The notes under the pieces: model-generated
Seen by the model: the letters and a program-made list of their open reading frames with translations, nothing else
What the model was told of the DNA's origin: nothing
Databases searched by the model: none
Made by a program: the position numbers and the translations under genes
Assembly: GCA_964499285.1 (NCBI GenBank)
Contig: CAZCLA010000002.1
Span: forward strand, 62,001 to 126,000
Reading direction: 5' to 3'
Length of the DNA stretch: 64,000 bases
Origin: JAGFIY01 sp964499285
GTDB taxonomy: Bacteria > Bacteroidota > Ignavibacteria > Ignavibacteriales > Melioribacteraceae
In this document: positions 8,473 to 14,983 of the stretch, one piece after another
How positions within the stretch are numbered: the first letter of the stretch is position 1
Layout: the number at the start of each line of letters is the position of its first letter

Positions 8473-9321
8473 CTAAACACCGCTGTACGCATTAAAACCG
8501 CCGTCTACGGGAATTACGACACCGGTTATAAATTCCGATGCATCGGATAATAGAAAAAGTGCAGAGCCGATCAAATCATCAGGTTCACCAAATTTACCCA
8601 TAGGTGTTGCCGAAATAATTTTATTCCCTCTGTCAGTCAACTCTCCAGTTTTTTCATCAATTAATAAAAATTTATTTTGGGCAGTAATAAAAAATCCCGG
8701 TGCAATTGCATTTACTCTCACATTCATCTTTGCAAAATGAACGGCAAGCCATTCTGTTAAATTATTGACGGAAGATTTTGCTGCAGAGTAAGCGGGGATT
8801 TTTGTCAAGGGTCTAAATGAATTCATTGAAGATATATTTAATATTACACCAGACTTTCGTTGAATCATCTCTTTCCCAAAAACCATTGTAGGGATTAAAG
8901 TACCCATAAAATTTAAGTCAAATACTTTCGTAATACTCTTTAGATCCAGTCCGAAAAAAGTATCTTCCAAAGATTCCAGATCATCTGTAATAAATTCGGA
9001 TTTAGTTGTAGCATCAGGAGAATTACCCCCTGCACCGTTAATTAAAAAATCTACTGCTCCTAATTTTTCATTAATCAATTTTTGAGCGGCAACCAGAGAA
9101 CTTTTTTCCAAAACATTTGCTTCAACCCCAATAACCTCAAAAGTTTGTTCGTTCCTTAACTTATCCGCTAATTCATCCGCATTTTTTTTTGAGATGTCCA
9201 AAACAGCTATTTTAACACCTGCTTTAGCCAAACCAGTAGCGATAGAATTACCAATAACTCCCCCACCTCCAGTAATTACACAAACTTTGTTTTTCAAGTC
9301 ACTAAATGATGTTCCTTTCAT
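8473..9321 (-). CDS. uxuB: SDR-family mannonate (fructuronate) oxidoreductase, YjmF/UxuB-like
   Basis: A 282-residue short-chain dehydrogenase and first gene of the uronate operon. It has the cofactor motif TGGGGVIGNSIA (residues 17-28), LINGAGGNSPDATT (the SDR NAG motif extended in the way seen in Bacillus-type mannonate oxidoreductases), a catalytic Ser in SSMNS (about 162), Tyr177 and Lys181 in YSAAK, and FFGLDLKSITKVFDLNFMGT. The likely reaction is fructuronate to mannonate. KduD (5-keto-4-deoxyuronate dehydrogenase) or gluconate 5-dehydrogenase are alternatives; the GGNSP insertion and the FGLD segment favour the first. GGAGA precedes the ATG. The promoter and a perfect palindromic operator lie about 150 bases upstream. 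Confidence 0.75.
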   Translation of the reverse strand: MKGTSFSDLKNKVCVITGGGGVIGNSIATGLAKAGVKIAVLDISKKNADELADKLRNEQTFEVIGVEANVLEKSSLVAAQKLINEKLGAVDFLINGAGGNSPDATTKSEFITDDLESLEDTFFGLDLKSITKVFDLNFMGTLIPTMVFGKEMIQRKSGVILNISSMNSFRPLTKIPAYSAAKSSVNNLTEWLAVHFAKMNVRVNAIAPGFFITAQNKFLLIDEKTGELTDRGNKIISATPMGKFGEPDDLIGSALFLLSDASEFITGVVIPVDGGFNAYSGV

Positions 9322-9463
9322 TAATTCTCCGGTTTATTTTAGAAACGAATTATATGAATATAATACTGAACTGTATTTTCAATTTCACATCTTCATTCAC
9401 TTTTTAAGACGATAAACAAAATGCTATGTGTAAAATGCCGTTTTTGGAATGAAATCGCACTTT

Positions 9464-9483
9464 ATATTTGTATATACAAATAT
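9464..9483. promoter_or_regulatory. Perfect 20-base palindromic operator of the uronate operon
   Basis: ATATTTGTAT followed by its exact reverse complement ATACAAATAT. It overlaps the -10 element of the promoter in front of the SDR gene. The same core occurs, with one mismatch in 12, over the -10 of the GntR/LacI-type regulator at 941-954. The most economical reading is that this regulator binds both. Palindromes of TTTGT/ACAAA form are what AraR-like fusion regulators bind in other bacteria. Confidence 0.8.
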
Positions 9484-9507
9484 ACAATTCTACCCCATTA
9501 TGCACAA
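9477..9507 (-). promoter_or_regulatory. Promoter of the uronate operon
   Basis: On the minus strand TTGTGC (9507-9502) and TATATT (9484-9479) are 17 bases apart. The same bases can be read as a Bacteroidota-type promoter: TTG, 20 bases, then TATATTTG (9484-9477) fitting TAnnTTTG. Transcription would begin near 9470 and leave a leader of about 150 bases before the ATG at 9321. I see no recognisable riboswitch in that leader. Confidence 0.55.
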
Positions 9508-9710
9508 GATATAATGCTATTATCATGAACTAAATAAAATTTCTTAAATTTTAAGGGAAAGTCAATTTCTTAGACAGTTAAAAACATTCGGATAGAGTTG
9601 GCTGAAAAAATCTTTAAACGGAAATTGATAATTAGAACTTTATTCTCAAGATAGCACTATTGGCGATATAAAAACTCTGTTGTTACGAATTATTTAATAA
9701 TATTCTATTA

Positions 9711-10418
9711 CTAAAAATTTGGAGTAAAATCTTTGCCTTTGTGAAAATCATAAATTCGTTTTGCCGCTTCTCTGGGATTGTCAGTCAAACTGAATAAATT
9801 CATGTCTTCTTCATTAATGTAATTATTCTTCAATAATTTTTCACGCATCCAATCAAATAATGAACCCCAATAATCACTTCCCATCATGACGACGGGAAAT
9901 TTATCTGTCTTTTTTGTCTGAATCATTGTGAGCACTTCAAAACATTCGTCTATCGTTCCAAAGCCACCCGGAAGAAGTATATAACCTTGTGAATATTTGA
10001 AAAACATAACTTTTCTAACAAAAAAATATCTGAACATCAAATTTTTATCATCATCTATAAAAACGTTCGCACCCTGTTCGTGAGGTAGTGAAATATTTAT
10101 TCCCGTAGAACTTCCGCCGGCTTCCTTGGCTCCTTTGTTCCCGGCCTCCATAATCCCAGGACCTCCGCCGGTGATAATCCCAAAACCATGCTTAACAATT
10201 TCACGAGCTACATCACTTGCAAGTTTATAGTACTTATCTTCAGGCTTCGTTCTTGCGGAACCAAAAATTACAATACTCGGCTTTATTTTTGCCATCTTTT
10301 CAAAACCTTCGACAAACTCCGCCATTATCCTGAAGACACGCCATAGATCTTCATTTGAACTTTTCAGCTGTGCGTTGATTAGTTGATCTTCACTTCCATT
10401 TGAATCATTTGCGAACAT
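9711..10418 (-). CDS. LOG-family Rossmann-fold nucleotide hydrolase
   Basis: A 235-residue protein of the TIGR00730/LOG family. Characterised members remove ribose 5-phosphate from nucleoside monophosphates (cytokinin-activating type, or AMP/purine nucleosidase). Visible signatures are IVIFGSARTKPEDKYY, GIITGGGPGIMEAGNKGA and the catalytic loop PGGFGTIDECFEVLT (about residues 149-163), which is the PGGxGTxxE motif. The N-terminal 40 residues (NAQLKSSNEDLWRVFRIMAE) match the longer bacterial subfamily. It lies 78 bases downstream of the small membrane protein gene on the same strand, and a short inverted repeat sits between them. The physiological substrate cannot be told from sequence. Confidence 0.9.
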   Translation of the reverse strand: MFANDSNGSEDQLINAQLKSSNEDLWRVFRIMAEFVEGFEKMAKIKPSIVIFGSARTKPEDKYYKLASDVAREIVKHGFGIITGGGPGIMEAGNKGAKEAGGSSTGINISLPHEQGANVFIDDDKNLMFRYFFVRKVMFFKYSQGYILLPGGFGTIDECFEVLTMIQTKKTDKFPVVMMGSDYWGSLFDWMREKLLKNNYINEEDMNLFSLTDNPREAAKRIYDFHKGKDFTPNF

Positions 10419-10496
10419 AGATTTCCCTAATACTCAAAAAAATGCTTATGAGTATAATAAGATTTAAAGACTAAATCAGAAAAATAAAAGAAAAGT

Positions 10497-10952
10497 TTAG
10501 AATGATGAAGCCCTTGAATAAGGAGGGTTTAATCTCGCATCCGAAAATTCCAGCTGCTTGCCGCGCATCTGTTCATTAACTATGATATAACGCGGAGTTC
10601 CGCCTGTGGTGTAGGTCAATCGTCCTTCCGGAATTCTGTACTGAGAATCTCGCTCTGTCGTCCCATGCGAAATTTTTTGTTCAGGAAAAGTTTCATTTGG
10701 GTAGGAAGGAAAATAATTCTTTCGCGGATGAGGTGCTTTTCTCTGCGGTCTCGAATATGGTGGAACTGATTCCACGTACGTCCTCGATCTTGATTGTTTT
10801 ATCAATAACGAAGCTGGTGGATCAAAGTTTTTCTGTTCATAATAATTTATATCTTTCTTATTTCTTGAAAAAAGATAAGTTATAACAACCACAAAGAATA
10901 GGACAAGTGCTCCTAATAAAAGTATCTGCGCTATGAGAGGTATAAGTTCCAT
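10497..10952 (-). CDS. Small single-pass membrane protein with basic Pro-rich tail
   Basis: A 151-residue protein of unknown function. Residues 1-30 begin MELIPLIAQ and form one transmembrane helix, followed by RNKK (positive-inside), so the tail is cytoplasmic. The tail is rich in Pro, Arg, Ser and Tyr (VPPYSRPQRKAPHPRKNY) and probably disordered until a short conserved-looking segment near the end (QYRIPEGRLTYTTGG, then PRYIIVNEQ). The same plan (MELI start, one helix, PPRRKPQRK stretch, QYVKSGRIE...SRYEVITDL) is seen in the protein at 18155-18535, so the two may be paralogues. It is divergent from the TerB-like gene. Confidence 0.7.
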   Translation of the reverse strand: MELIPLIAQILLLGALVLFFVVVITYLFSRNKKDINYYEQKNFDPPASLLIKQSRSRTYVESVPPYSRPQRKAPHPRKNYFPSYPNETFPEQKISHGTTERDSQYRIPEGRLTYTTGGTPRYIIVNEQMRGKQLEFSDARLNPPYSRASSF

Positions 10953-10987
10953 TAATTTTCTTTCTTTTTTTATTGAAAAGCAACTTT

Positions 10988-11075
10988 TGTGCCTTTAAAA
11001 GACATCATGTAGGTTGTTTTAGGCACATTAATTATGCAAAGCTGTATCGTTTTGAAATTCCGTATTAATTCGGAA
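10988..11075. promoter_or_regulatory. Inverted repeats in a divergent promoter region
   Basis: Between the divergent genes at 10952 and 11155 are two imperfectly spaced dyads: TGTGCCT (10988-10994) with AGGCACA (11021-11027), and TTCCG (11058-11062) with CGGAA (11071-11075). They could be protein-binding sites for one or both promoters. The arms are short, so chance is possible. Confidence 0.25.
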
Positions 11076-11154
11076 CACAATTTAATCAATTAACAAATTT
11101 CATAATGTGATTTAGTATATTTGCGACGAAGTTTATTAACAAATAGGTCATACA

Positions 11155-11565
11155 TTGGAAGTATTGGATAGAAGCAATTATTTTAGAGGGTTATTAGTTC
11201 TAGCAAGAGAGGACAAAAAAATATCGACAAAAGAAATTGCATTGATGGAAGAAGTAGGACGCAGACTCGGTTTTGAAAAAAGATTCTGCCGTGAAGCAAT
11301 TGATAATATATTGGTAAATGAACACATAAATCCCGATCCTCCTAAATTCTCATCTCAAGAACTAGCCGAAGTATTTTTGCGAGATGCAATTAGACTTTCT
11401 TTATTGGATCTTGAACTCGATCCGCATGAATTGGATTGGCTAAAAAAAGTTGCAGATAGAAACAATCTCTCAAAGGGTTGGTTCGATTCAGAATTAACAA
11501 AGCTAATTGCAGAAGAAAATTTTCAATCGAGTCTTGATCAGTTAGAATTACTAACTCTTATTTGA
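11155..11565 (+). CDS. TerB-like helical protein
   Basis: A 136-residue all-helical acidic protein that looks like the TerB/TerB-like fold: LLVLAREDKKISTKEIALMEEVGRRLGF (helical pair with DKKIS in the loop) and LDLELDPHELDWLKKVADRNNL (a second similar helical pair with DLELDPHE). In TerB the acidic loops bind metal. The start is a TTG at 11155 with AGGT eight bases before it. It is the first of five genes whose ends overlap or abut. A tellurite role should not be assumed, since TerB-like domains are widespread. Confidence in the fold is moderate. Confidence 0.7.
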   Translation: MEVLDRSNYFRGLLVLAREDKKISTKEIALMEEVGRRLGFEKRFCREAIDNILVNEHINPDPPKFSSQELAEVFLRDAIRLSLLDLELDPHELDWLKKVADRNNLSKGWFDSELTKLIAEENFQSSLDQLELLTLI

Positions 11566-12365
11566 TGAATAATATGAGTGCAGAAAGTTTTTCTTTTTAC
11601 CGCGATGAAATCATCGGCGATTCGGATCACTATCACGATTTTTACAGCGTCAATCTGAAAAACGAACGTGATATTATTGTTTGGCTGCCACCAAGTTACA
11701 ACACAAGTTTCAAACGCTATCCAGTTCTATATGTTCATGATGGGCAAAATTTATTCAATCCCCAAACTGCATTTATTGGTGTTGATTGGAGGATAGATGA
11801 AACTGTAACAGCTTTAATACATAAAAGGAAAATCCGCGAAGTAATTGTTGTCGGAATTTATAATTCAAAAGACAGGCTCGAGGAATATAATTTTTTTACA
11901 CCCAAAGGTAAACAGTACACGAATTTTATTGTACGCGAATTAAAATCCTTTATAGACGAGAATTACAGAACTATTAAAAACCGAGAGAACACAATGGTAA
12001 TGGGGTCTTCTCTCGGAGGTTTATTTTCCTTTCAATTGATTTGGTATATGAGCAATATTTTCGGAGCAGCGGCTTGTTTAAGCAGTTCATTTTGGGTTGA
12101 TAATAAAAAAATGATTAATGAAGTTACATCGGAATCAAAACCGAGTTTTCCGGTTTCAATATATTTGGACTGTGGCAGCGAGGAAAAAGAACTGATTGAT
12201 GACAATAAACTAATAATGCGGAAATTAAAAGAAGTAGGATTTGTAGAATCAAAAGATTTGATGACACATATCGAAGAAAACGGAAAGCACACAGAAAGCC
12301 ACTGGGCAAAAAGACTTAACATTCCATTAGAATTTATCTTGAGGAAAAGCAATGTATTCTTATAA
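11565..12365 (+). CDS. Putative esterase (Fes/esterase D-type alpha/beta hydrolase)
   Basis: A 266-residue alpha/beta hydrolase of the putative-esterase family (PF00756 type), related to enterochelin and trehalose esterases. It shows VWLPPSYNTSFKRYPVLYVH, HDGQNLF, GVDWRIDETV, the nucleophile elbow GSSLGG (Ser about 149), an Asp-containing strand (IYLDCGSEEKELID) and a C-terminal His (ENGKHTESHW). No signal peptide, so it is probably cytoplasmic. Its ATG at 11565 overlaps the TGA of the TerB-like gene by one base, implying translational coupling; the 3' end overlaps the cupin gene by 14 bases. The substrate is unknown. Confidence 0.88.
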   Translation: MNNMSAESFSFYRDEIIGDSDHYHDFYSVNLKNERDIIVWLPPSYNTSFKRYPVLYVHDGQNLFNPQTAFIGVDWRIDETVTALIHKRKIREVIVVGIYNSKDRLEEYNFFTPKGKQYTNFIVRELKSFIDENYRTIKNRENTMVMGSSLGGLFSFQLIWYMSNIFGAAACLSSSFWVDNKKMINEVTSESKPSFPVSIYLDCGSEEKELIDDNKLIMRKLKEVGFVESKDLMTHIEENGKHTESHWAKRLNIPLEFILRKSNVFL

Positions 12366-12852
12366 TGATTTTGTAGAAAAACTGAATCTTGAAGAACATC
12401 CCGAAGGAGGATTTTTTAAAGAGGTTTATCGTTCGGACGAAACAATAAAAAAGGTTCATCTCCCCCATCGTTATACCGACGAAAGAAATTTCTCGACATC
12501 TATTTATTACTTGCTTCAAGGAAATCAGATTTCAAAACTACACAGGATTAAATCAGATGAAATTTGGCATCATCATTACGGTTCGAACATTATAATTCAC
12601 ACAATCGATGAAGCAGGCAATTTGGTCTCAATCAAACTTGGAACGGCAAATTTAGATGCATGCTCACCGCAAGCAGTTGTTAAACGAGGATTATGGTTCT
12701 GTGCAGAAGTTGAGGATAAAAATTCATTTGCACTTTGCGGCTGTACGGTCGCACCGGGATTTGATTTCACCGATTTTGAGATGGGAGATTTTGATAAAAT
12801 ATCAGAAATCTTTCCACAACACAAAACGTTCATTAAAAAATTTACAAAATAA
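12352..12852 (+). CDS. DUF985 family cupin
   Basis: A 166-residue cupin of the DUF985 (cupin_5) family: LNLEEHPEGGFFKEVYRS at the N-terminus, STSIYYLLQGNQISKLHRI, DEIWHHHYG and a C-terminal CGCTVAPGFDFTDFEMGD are all family hallmarks. Members bind a small ligand or metal in a jelly-roll; no reaction is firmly established for most. It overlaps the esterase gene by 14 bases and its stop codon shares one base with the next ATG, so the group is certainly one transcription unit. Confidence 0.88.
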   Translation: MYSYNDFVEKLNLEEHPEGGFFKEVYRSDETIKKVHLPHRYTDERNFSTSIYYLLQGNQISKLHRIKSDEIWHHHYGSNIIIHTIDEAGNLVSIKLGTANLDACSPQAVVKRGLWFCAEVEDKNSFALCGCTVAPGFDFTDFEMGDFDKISEIFPQHKTFIKKFTK

Positions 12853-13379
12853 TGACAAATGTTATCGATGTTCAAAAAGGCGACATCACGAAATTAAATG
12901 TAGATGTAATAGTCAACGCTGCTAATCAAACACTTCTCGGGGGCGGAGGAGTTGATGGAGCAATCCATCGCGCTGCCGGACCGCTTCTTTTGAAAGAATG
13001 CAAATCGTTGAATGGATGTGAAACCGGTAATGCAAAAATTACAAATGGTTACAACTTAATGGCAAAATATGTGGTTCATACGGTAGGTCCCGTTTGGCGC
13101 GGTGGCAATGCTGGTGAAGCTGAACTTTTAGCATCTTGTTATAAAAGATCGTTAGAGATCGCTTCTCAAAAAGAATTGAAAAGTATTGCTTTTCCTGCAA
13201 TTAGTACAGGAATTTACGGTTTTCCTTTTCTGCAGGCTTCAAAAATTGCGTTGAAAGCAGTCTTAAATTATTTGAATGAAAATCCAAATCAGTTCGAAAA
13301 AATTGTGTTTATTTTATTCTCGGATGATGATTACATTAGATTCAATCAAATAAAAGAAAGTGTTATGAATGAATTATAA
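12852..13379 (+). CDS. Macrodomain protein (ADP-ribose / O-acetyl-ADP-ribose hydrolase)
   Basis: A 175-residue single macrodomain of the MacroD/YmdB class, which hydrolyses O-acetyl-ADP-ribose or removes mono-ADP-ribose from acidic residues. Motifs: VDVIVNAANQTLLGGGGVDG (residues about 15-34), AIHRAAGP, and the second loop PAISTGIYGFP, all intact including the catalytic Asn and Asp region. The neighbourhood (esterase, cupin, TerB-like protein) does not identify a partner ADP-ribosyltransferase. It overlaps the following lipoprotein gene by 11 bases. Confidence 0.93.
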   Translation: MTNVIDVQKGDITKLNVDVIVNAANQTLLGGGGVDGAIHRAAGPLLLKECKSLNGCETGNAKITNGYNLMAKYVVHTVGPVWRGGNAGEAELLASCYKRSLEIASQKELKSIAFPAISTGIYGFPFLQASKIALKAVLNYLNENPNQFEKIVFILFSDDDYIRFNQIKESVMNEL

Positions 13380-13767
13380 TGCTCTAGTCTCTTTTTTCTT
13401 TTTATCTGTTTTATTCAGCTGTACAAATTCTTCTGAAAATAATTGTATCTGCACTCAAGAGTTCCGCAGTTATTCCGTGTTTATTGCAGATGAAAATCTC
13501 AACGGAATTGATTCATTAATCACGGAAACAAGAAACAAACAAACGGGAGAAAAATATAGTATCTCCCAATCGTCGTTGATGGAAAAAGGCTGGTATAATG
13601 TGATGGATGATTCTCACACTATTAAGCTTTCCGTAGTTGCTAAAGAAGTGATTTTCACTGCAAAAAAAGGTGTGATTGATATCGAAGCAGATTATTCTTT
13701 TAATACAGATGGTTGTAAATGTCACATAAATAAAGTATCTGGGCCAGACACGATAATCGTGAGATAA
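13369..13767 (+). CDS. Small putative lipoprotein
   Basis: A 132-residue protein with a lipoprotein signal: hydrophobic FFFLSVLF followed by a lipobox ending in Cys18 (LFSC). The mature part has three further Cys pairs (NCICTQ near the N-terminus and GCKCH near the C-terminus) that could form disulfides, and is otherwise beta-rich. I do not recognise the family. It is the last gene of the overlapping run from 11155. It converges on the HisH-like gene, with only nine bases between the stop codons. Confidence 0.7.
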   Translation: MNYNALVSFFFLSVLFSCTNSSENNCICTQEFRSYSVFIADENLNGIDSLITETRNKQTGEKYSISQSSLMEKGWYNVMDDSHTIKLSVVAKEVIFTAKKGVIDIEADYSFNTDGCKCHINKVSGPDTIIVR

Positions 13768-13776
13768 TTTTCGTTC

Positions 13777-14355
13777 TCAACAATAATGAATAAAATTATT
13801 CAGCAGCACTTTTCCCGCTTCACCAAATAATTCGGGTTTGAACATAACACCCCAAAAGTTGTTTTTTCTTATTGCCGCAGAAATATTTCCTTGGTACTCA
13901 GAATATGCAATTGTAAAATTGTTAATCGGTATTTTGAAGGCAACATCACCAACAAAGTCATGAACCCCTACCAAATCTTTAAATAAAGGATCATCACTTG
14001 AAGAATTAATGCTCATAGGAATATTTTTATCCTCATCAATAATACATTCGCTGCCAACGTTAAAAATACTCATCCCACTTAAGTTTTTTCCTTTTATTTC
14101 CGAACATAATAACTGCATTCCAACTTCAATTCCGAGAAAAGGTTTTTTAATAATTTTAATCAGATTGGAAAGATTTGTGATCTGTAATTTCCTCAGGGCA
14201 GTAATTGGATCTCCCGAAACCGGAAAAATAATTTTGTCCGCGCCGCAAATCATCGACTCGGCTTTGGATATTATTACATCAGCTTCACCTGCTATGCAAA
14301 TTGATTTCAGCTTTTCCAGATCATAGAGACCTATATCAATAATTATAACTTTCAT
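13777..14355 (-). CDS. HisH-like class I amidotransferase homologue lacking catalytic residues
   Basis: A 192-residue protein with the length and layout of HisH, the glutaminase subunit of imidazole glycerol phosphate synthase. Recognisable landmarks are the N-terminal strand VIIIDIGLYDLEKL, PFLGIEVGMQLLC (HisH: GICLGMQLLF) and GVMFKPELFGEAGKVLLNNF (HisH: GVQFHPEKSGDAG). The nucleophile Cys is Glu77 and the catalytic His is Lys173; only Glu175 of the triad remains. The frame is intact, so this is not obvious decay; a binding or structural role is likely and glutaminase activity is not. It overlaps the CpcT-like gene by four bases, and that gene follows glnA. It should not be named hisH on function. 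Confidence 0.75.
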   Translation of the reverse strand: MKVIIIDIGLYDLEKLKSICIAGEADVIISKAESMICGADKIIFPVSGDPITALRKLQITNLSNLIKIIKKPFLGIEVGMQLLCSEIKGKNLSGMSIFNVGSECIIDEDKNIPMSINSSSDDPLFKDLVGVHDFVGDVAFKIPINNFTIAYSEYQGNISAAIRKNNFWGVMFKPELFGEAGKVLLNNFIHYC

Positions 14356-14963
14356 TTATACTTACTAATCCTTTTAAATATGTAACCACCGGTTACTACT
14401 CCCCAAACTTGATTGTCTTCCTTATCAAAACCTCTATCCCACGTAATTAATTTGTCACTGTATATTTTCACATTCGATTTTGTATATGATGCACCACGCA
14501 AATTGCTGGTGCATTCTTTCCCTCTTGTTGAGCCTTCAAAACATTTTTCATTCTCGTTCCAAGATACTATAACATTACAACCTTTCTTTTCTACGAGAAA
14601 ATCAGGCGAACACTCTCGGATCAAATAATTCTTAAGCTCAGCGCTCATTAATCCTTGTTGATTTGGAATTAAAAAAACGGCACTTTCAAAAGTGCCGTCA
14701 TCATTTTCAGAAAGTCTATAAACTCTTTGACGATACGGATTTTCGAGAGATTCTGCCAGAGCTTGTTCAACATAAATCCAGACACCATCGCATTGTTCAG
14801 TCCAAATAATTTTCATCGTCAAAACAACATTGAAATAATTTGAATCTACTTCTGCTTGCTCCGCGCTTGAAAAAGTCCCGTCCATCCAGCTAACGAAACT
14901 TTCAAAATCTTGAGCTGTTAAAATTGAAGTCGAAAAAAGAATATATAAAAAAAGATTTCTCAA
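14352..14963 (-). CDS. Exported CpcT/CpeT-family protein
   Basis: A 203-residue protein with a signal peptide (residues 1-17, ending TAQD) and a CpeT/CpcT domain. The family is known for phycobiliprotein chromophore lyases of cyanobacteria. Matching features: WMDGTFSSAEQAEVDSNYFN, WIYVEQAL, PYRQRVYRLSENDDGTF, a GC...FEGST...CTSNLRGASY run, and WDRGFDKEDNQVWGVVTGGYIF. Here no phycobiliprotein is expected and the protein is exported, so chromophore ligation is unlikely; binding of another small molecule is an inference. Only a TTG start (14963) gives the signal peptide. It is 20 bases after glnA. Confidence 0.8.
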   Translation of the reverse strand: MRNLFLYILFSTSILTAQDFESFVSWMDGTFSSAEQAEVDSNYFNVVLTMKIIWTEQCDGVWIYVEQALAESLENPYRQRVYRLSENDDGTFESAVFLIPNQQGLMSAELKNYLIRECSPDFLVEKKGCNVIVSWNENEKCFEGSTRGKECTSNLRGASYTKSNVKIYSDKLITWDRGFDKEDNQVWGVVTGGYIFKRISKYK

Positions 14964-14983
14964 ATCATCAACATAAATTAATG

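Larger units (their letters stand above)
9322..9710. other. 389-base intergenic region between the SDR and LOG genes
   Basis: The part nearest the SDR gene (9322-9470) is the probable untranslated leader, with GGAGA as ribosome-binding site. The middle holds the promoter and operator described separately. The remaining 9508-9710 is AT-rich, has no open frame of note and no clear terminator hairpin for the upstream LOG gene. Confidence 0.6.

Noticed and set aside
10430..10455. Terminator hairpin ATACTCA/TGAGTAT between the small membrane protein gene and the LOG gene
   Set aside because: The stem is AT-rich, the T run is in the loop rather than after the stem, and the genes are likely co-transcribed.
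11155..11565. Tellurite-resistance function for the TerB-like protein
   Set aside because: Only the fold is supported; no terC, terD or other ter genes are present.
13777..14355. Calling this gene hisH (imidazole glycerol phosphate synthase glutaminase)
   Set aside because: The nucleophile Cys and the catalytic His are both replaced and no other his gene is near, so the functional name is not supported.
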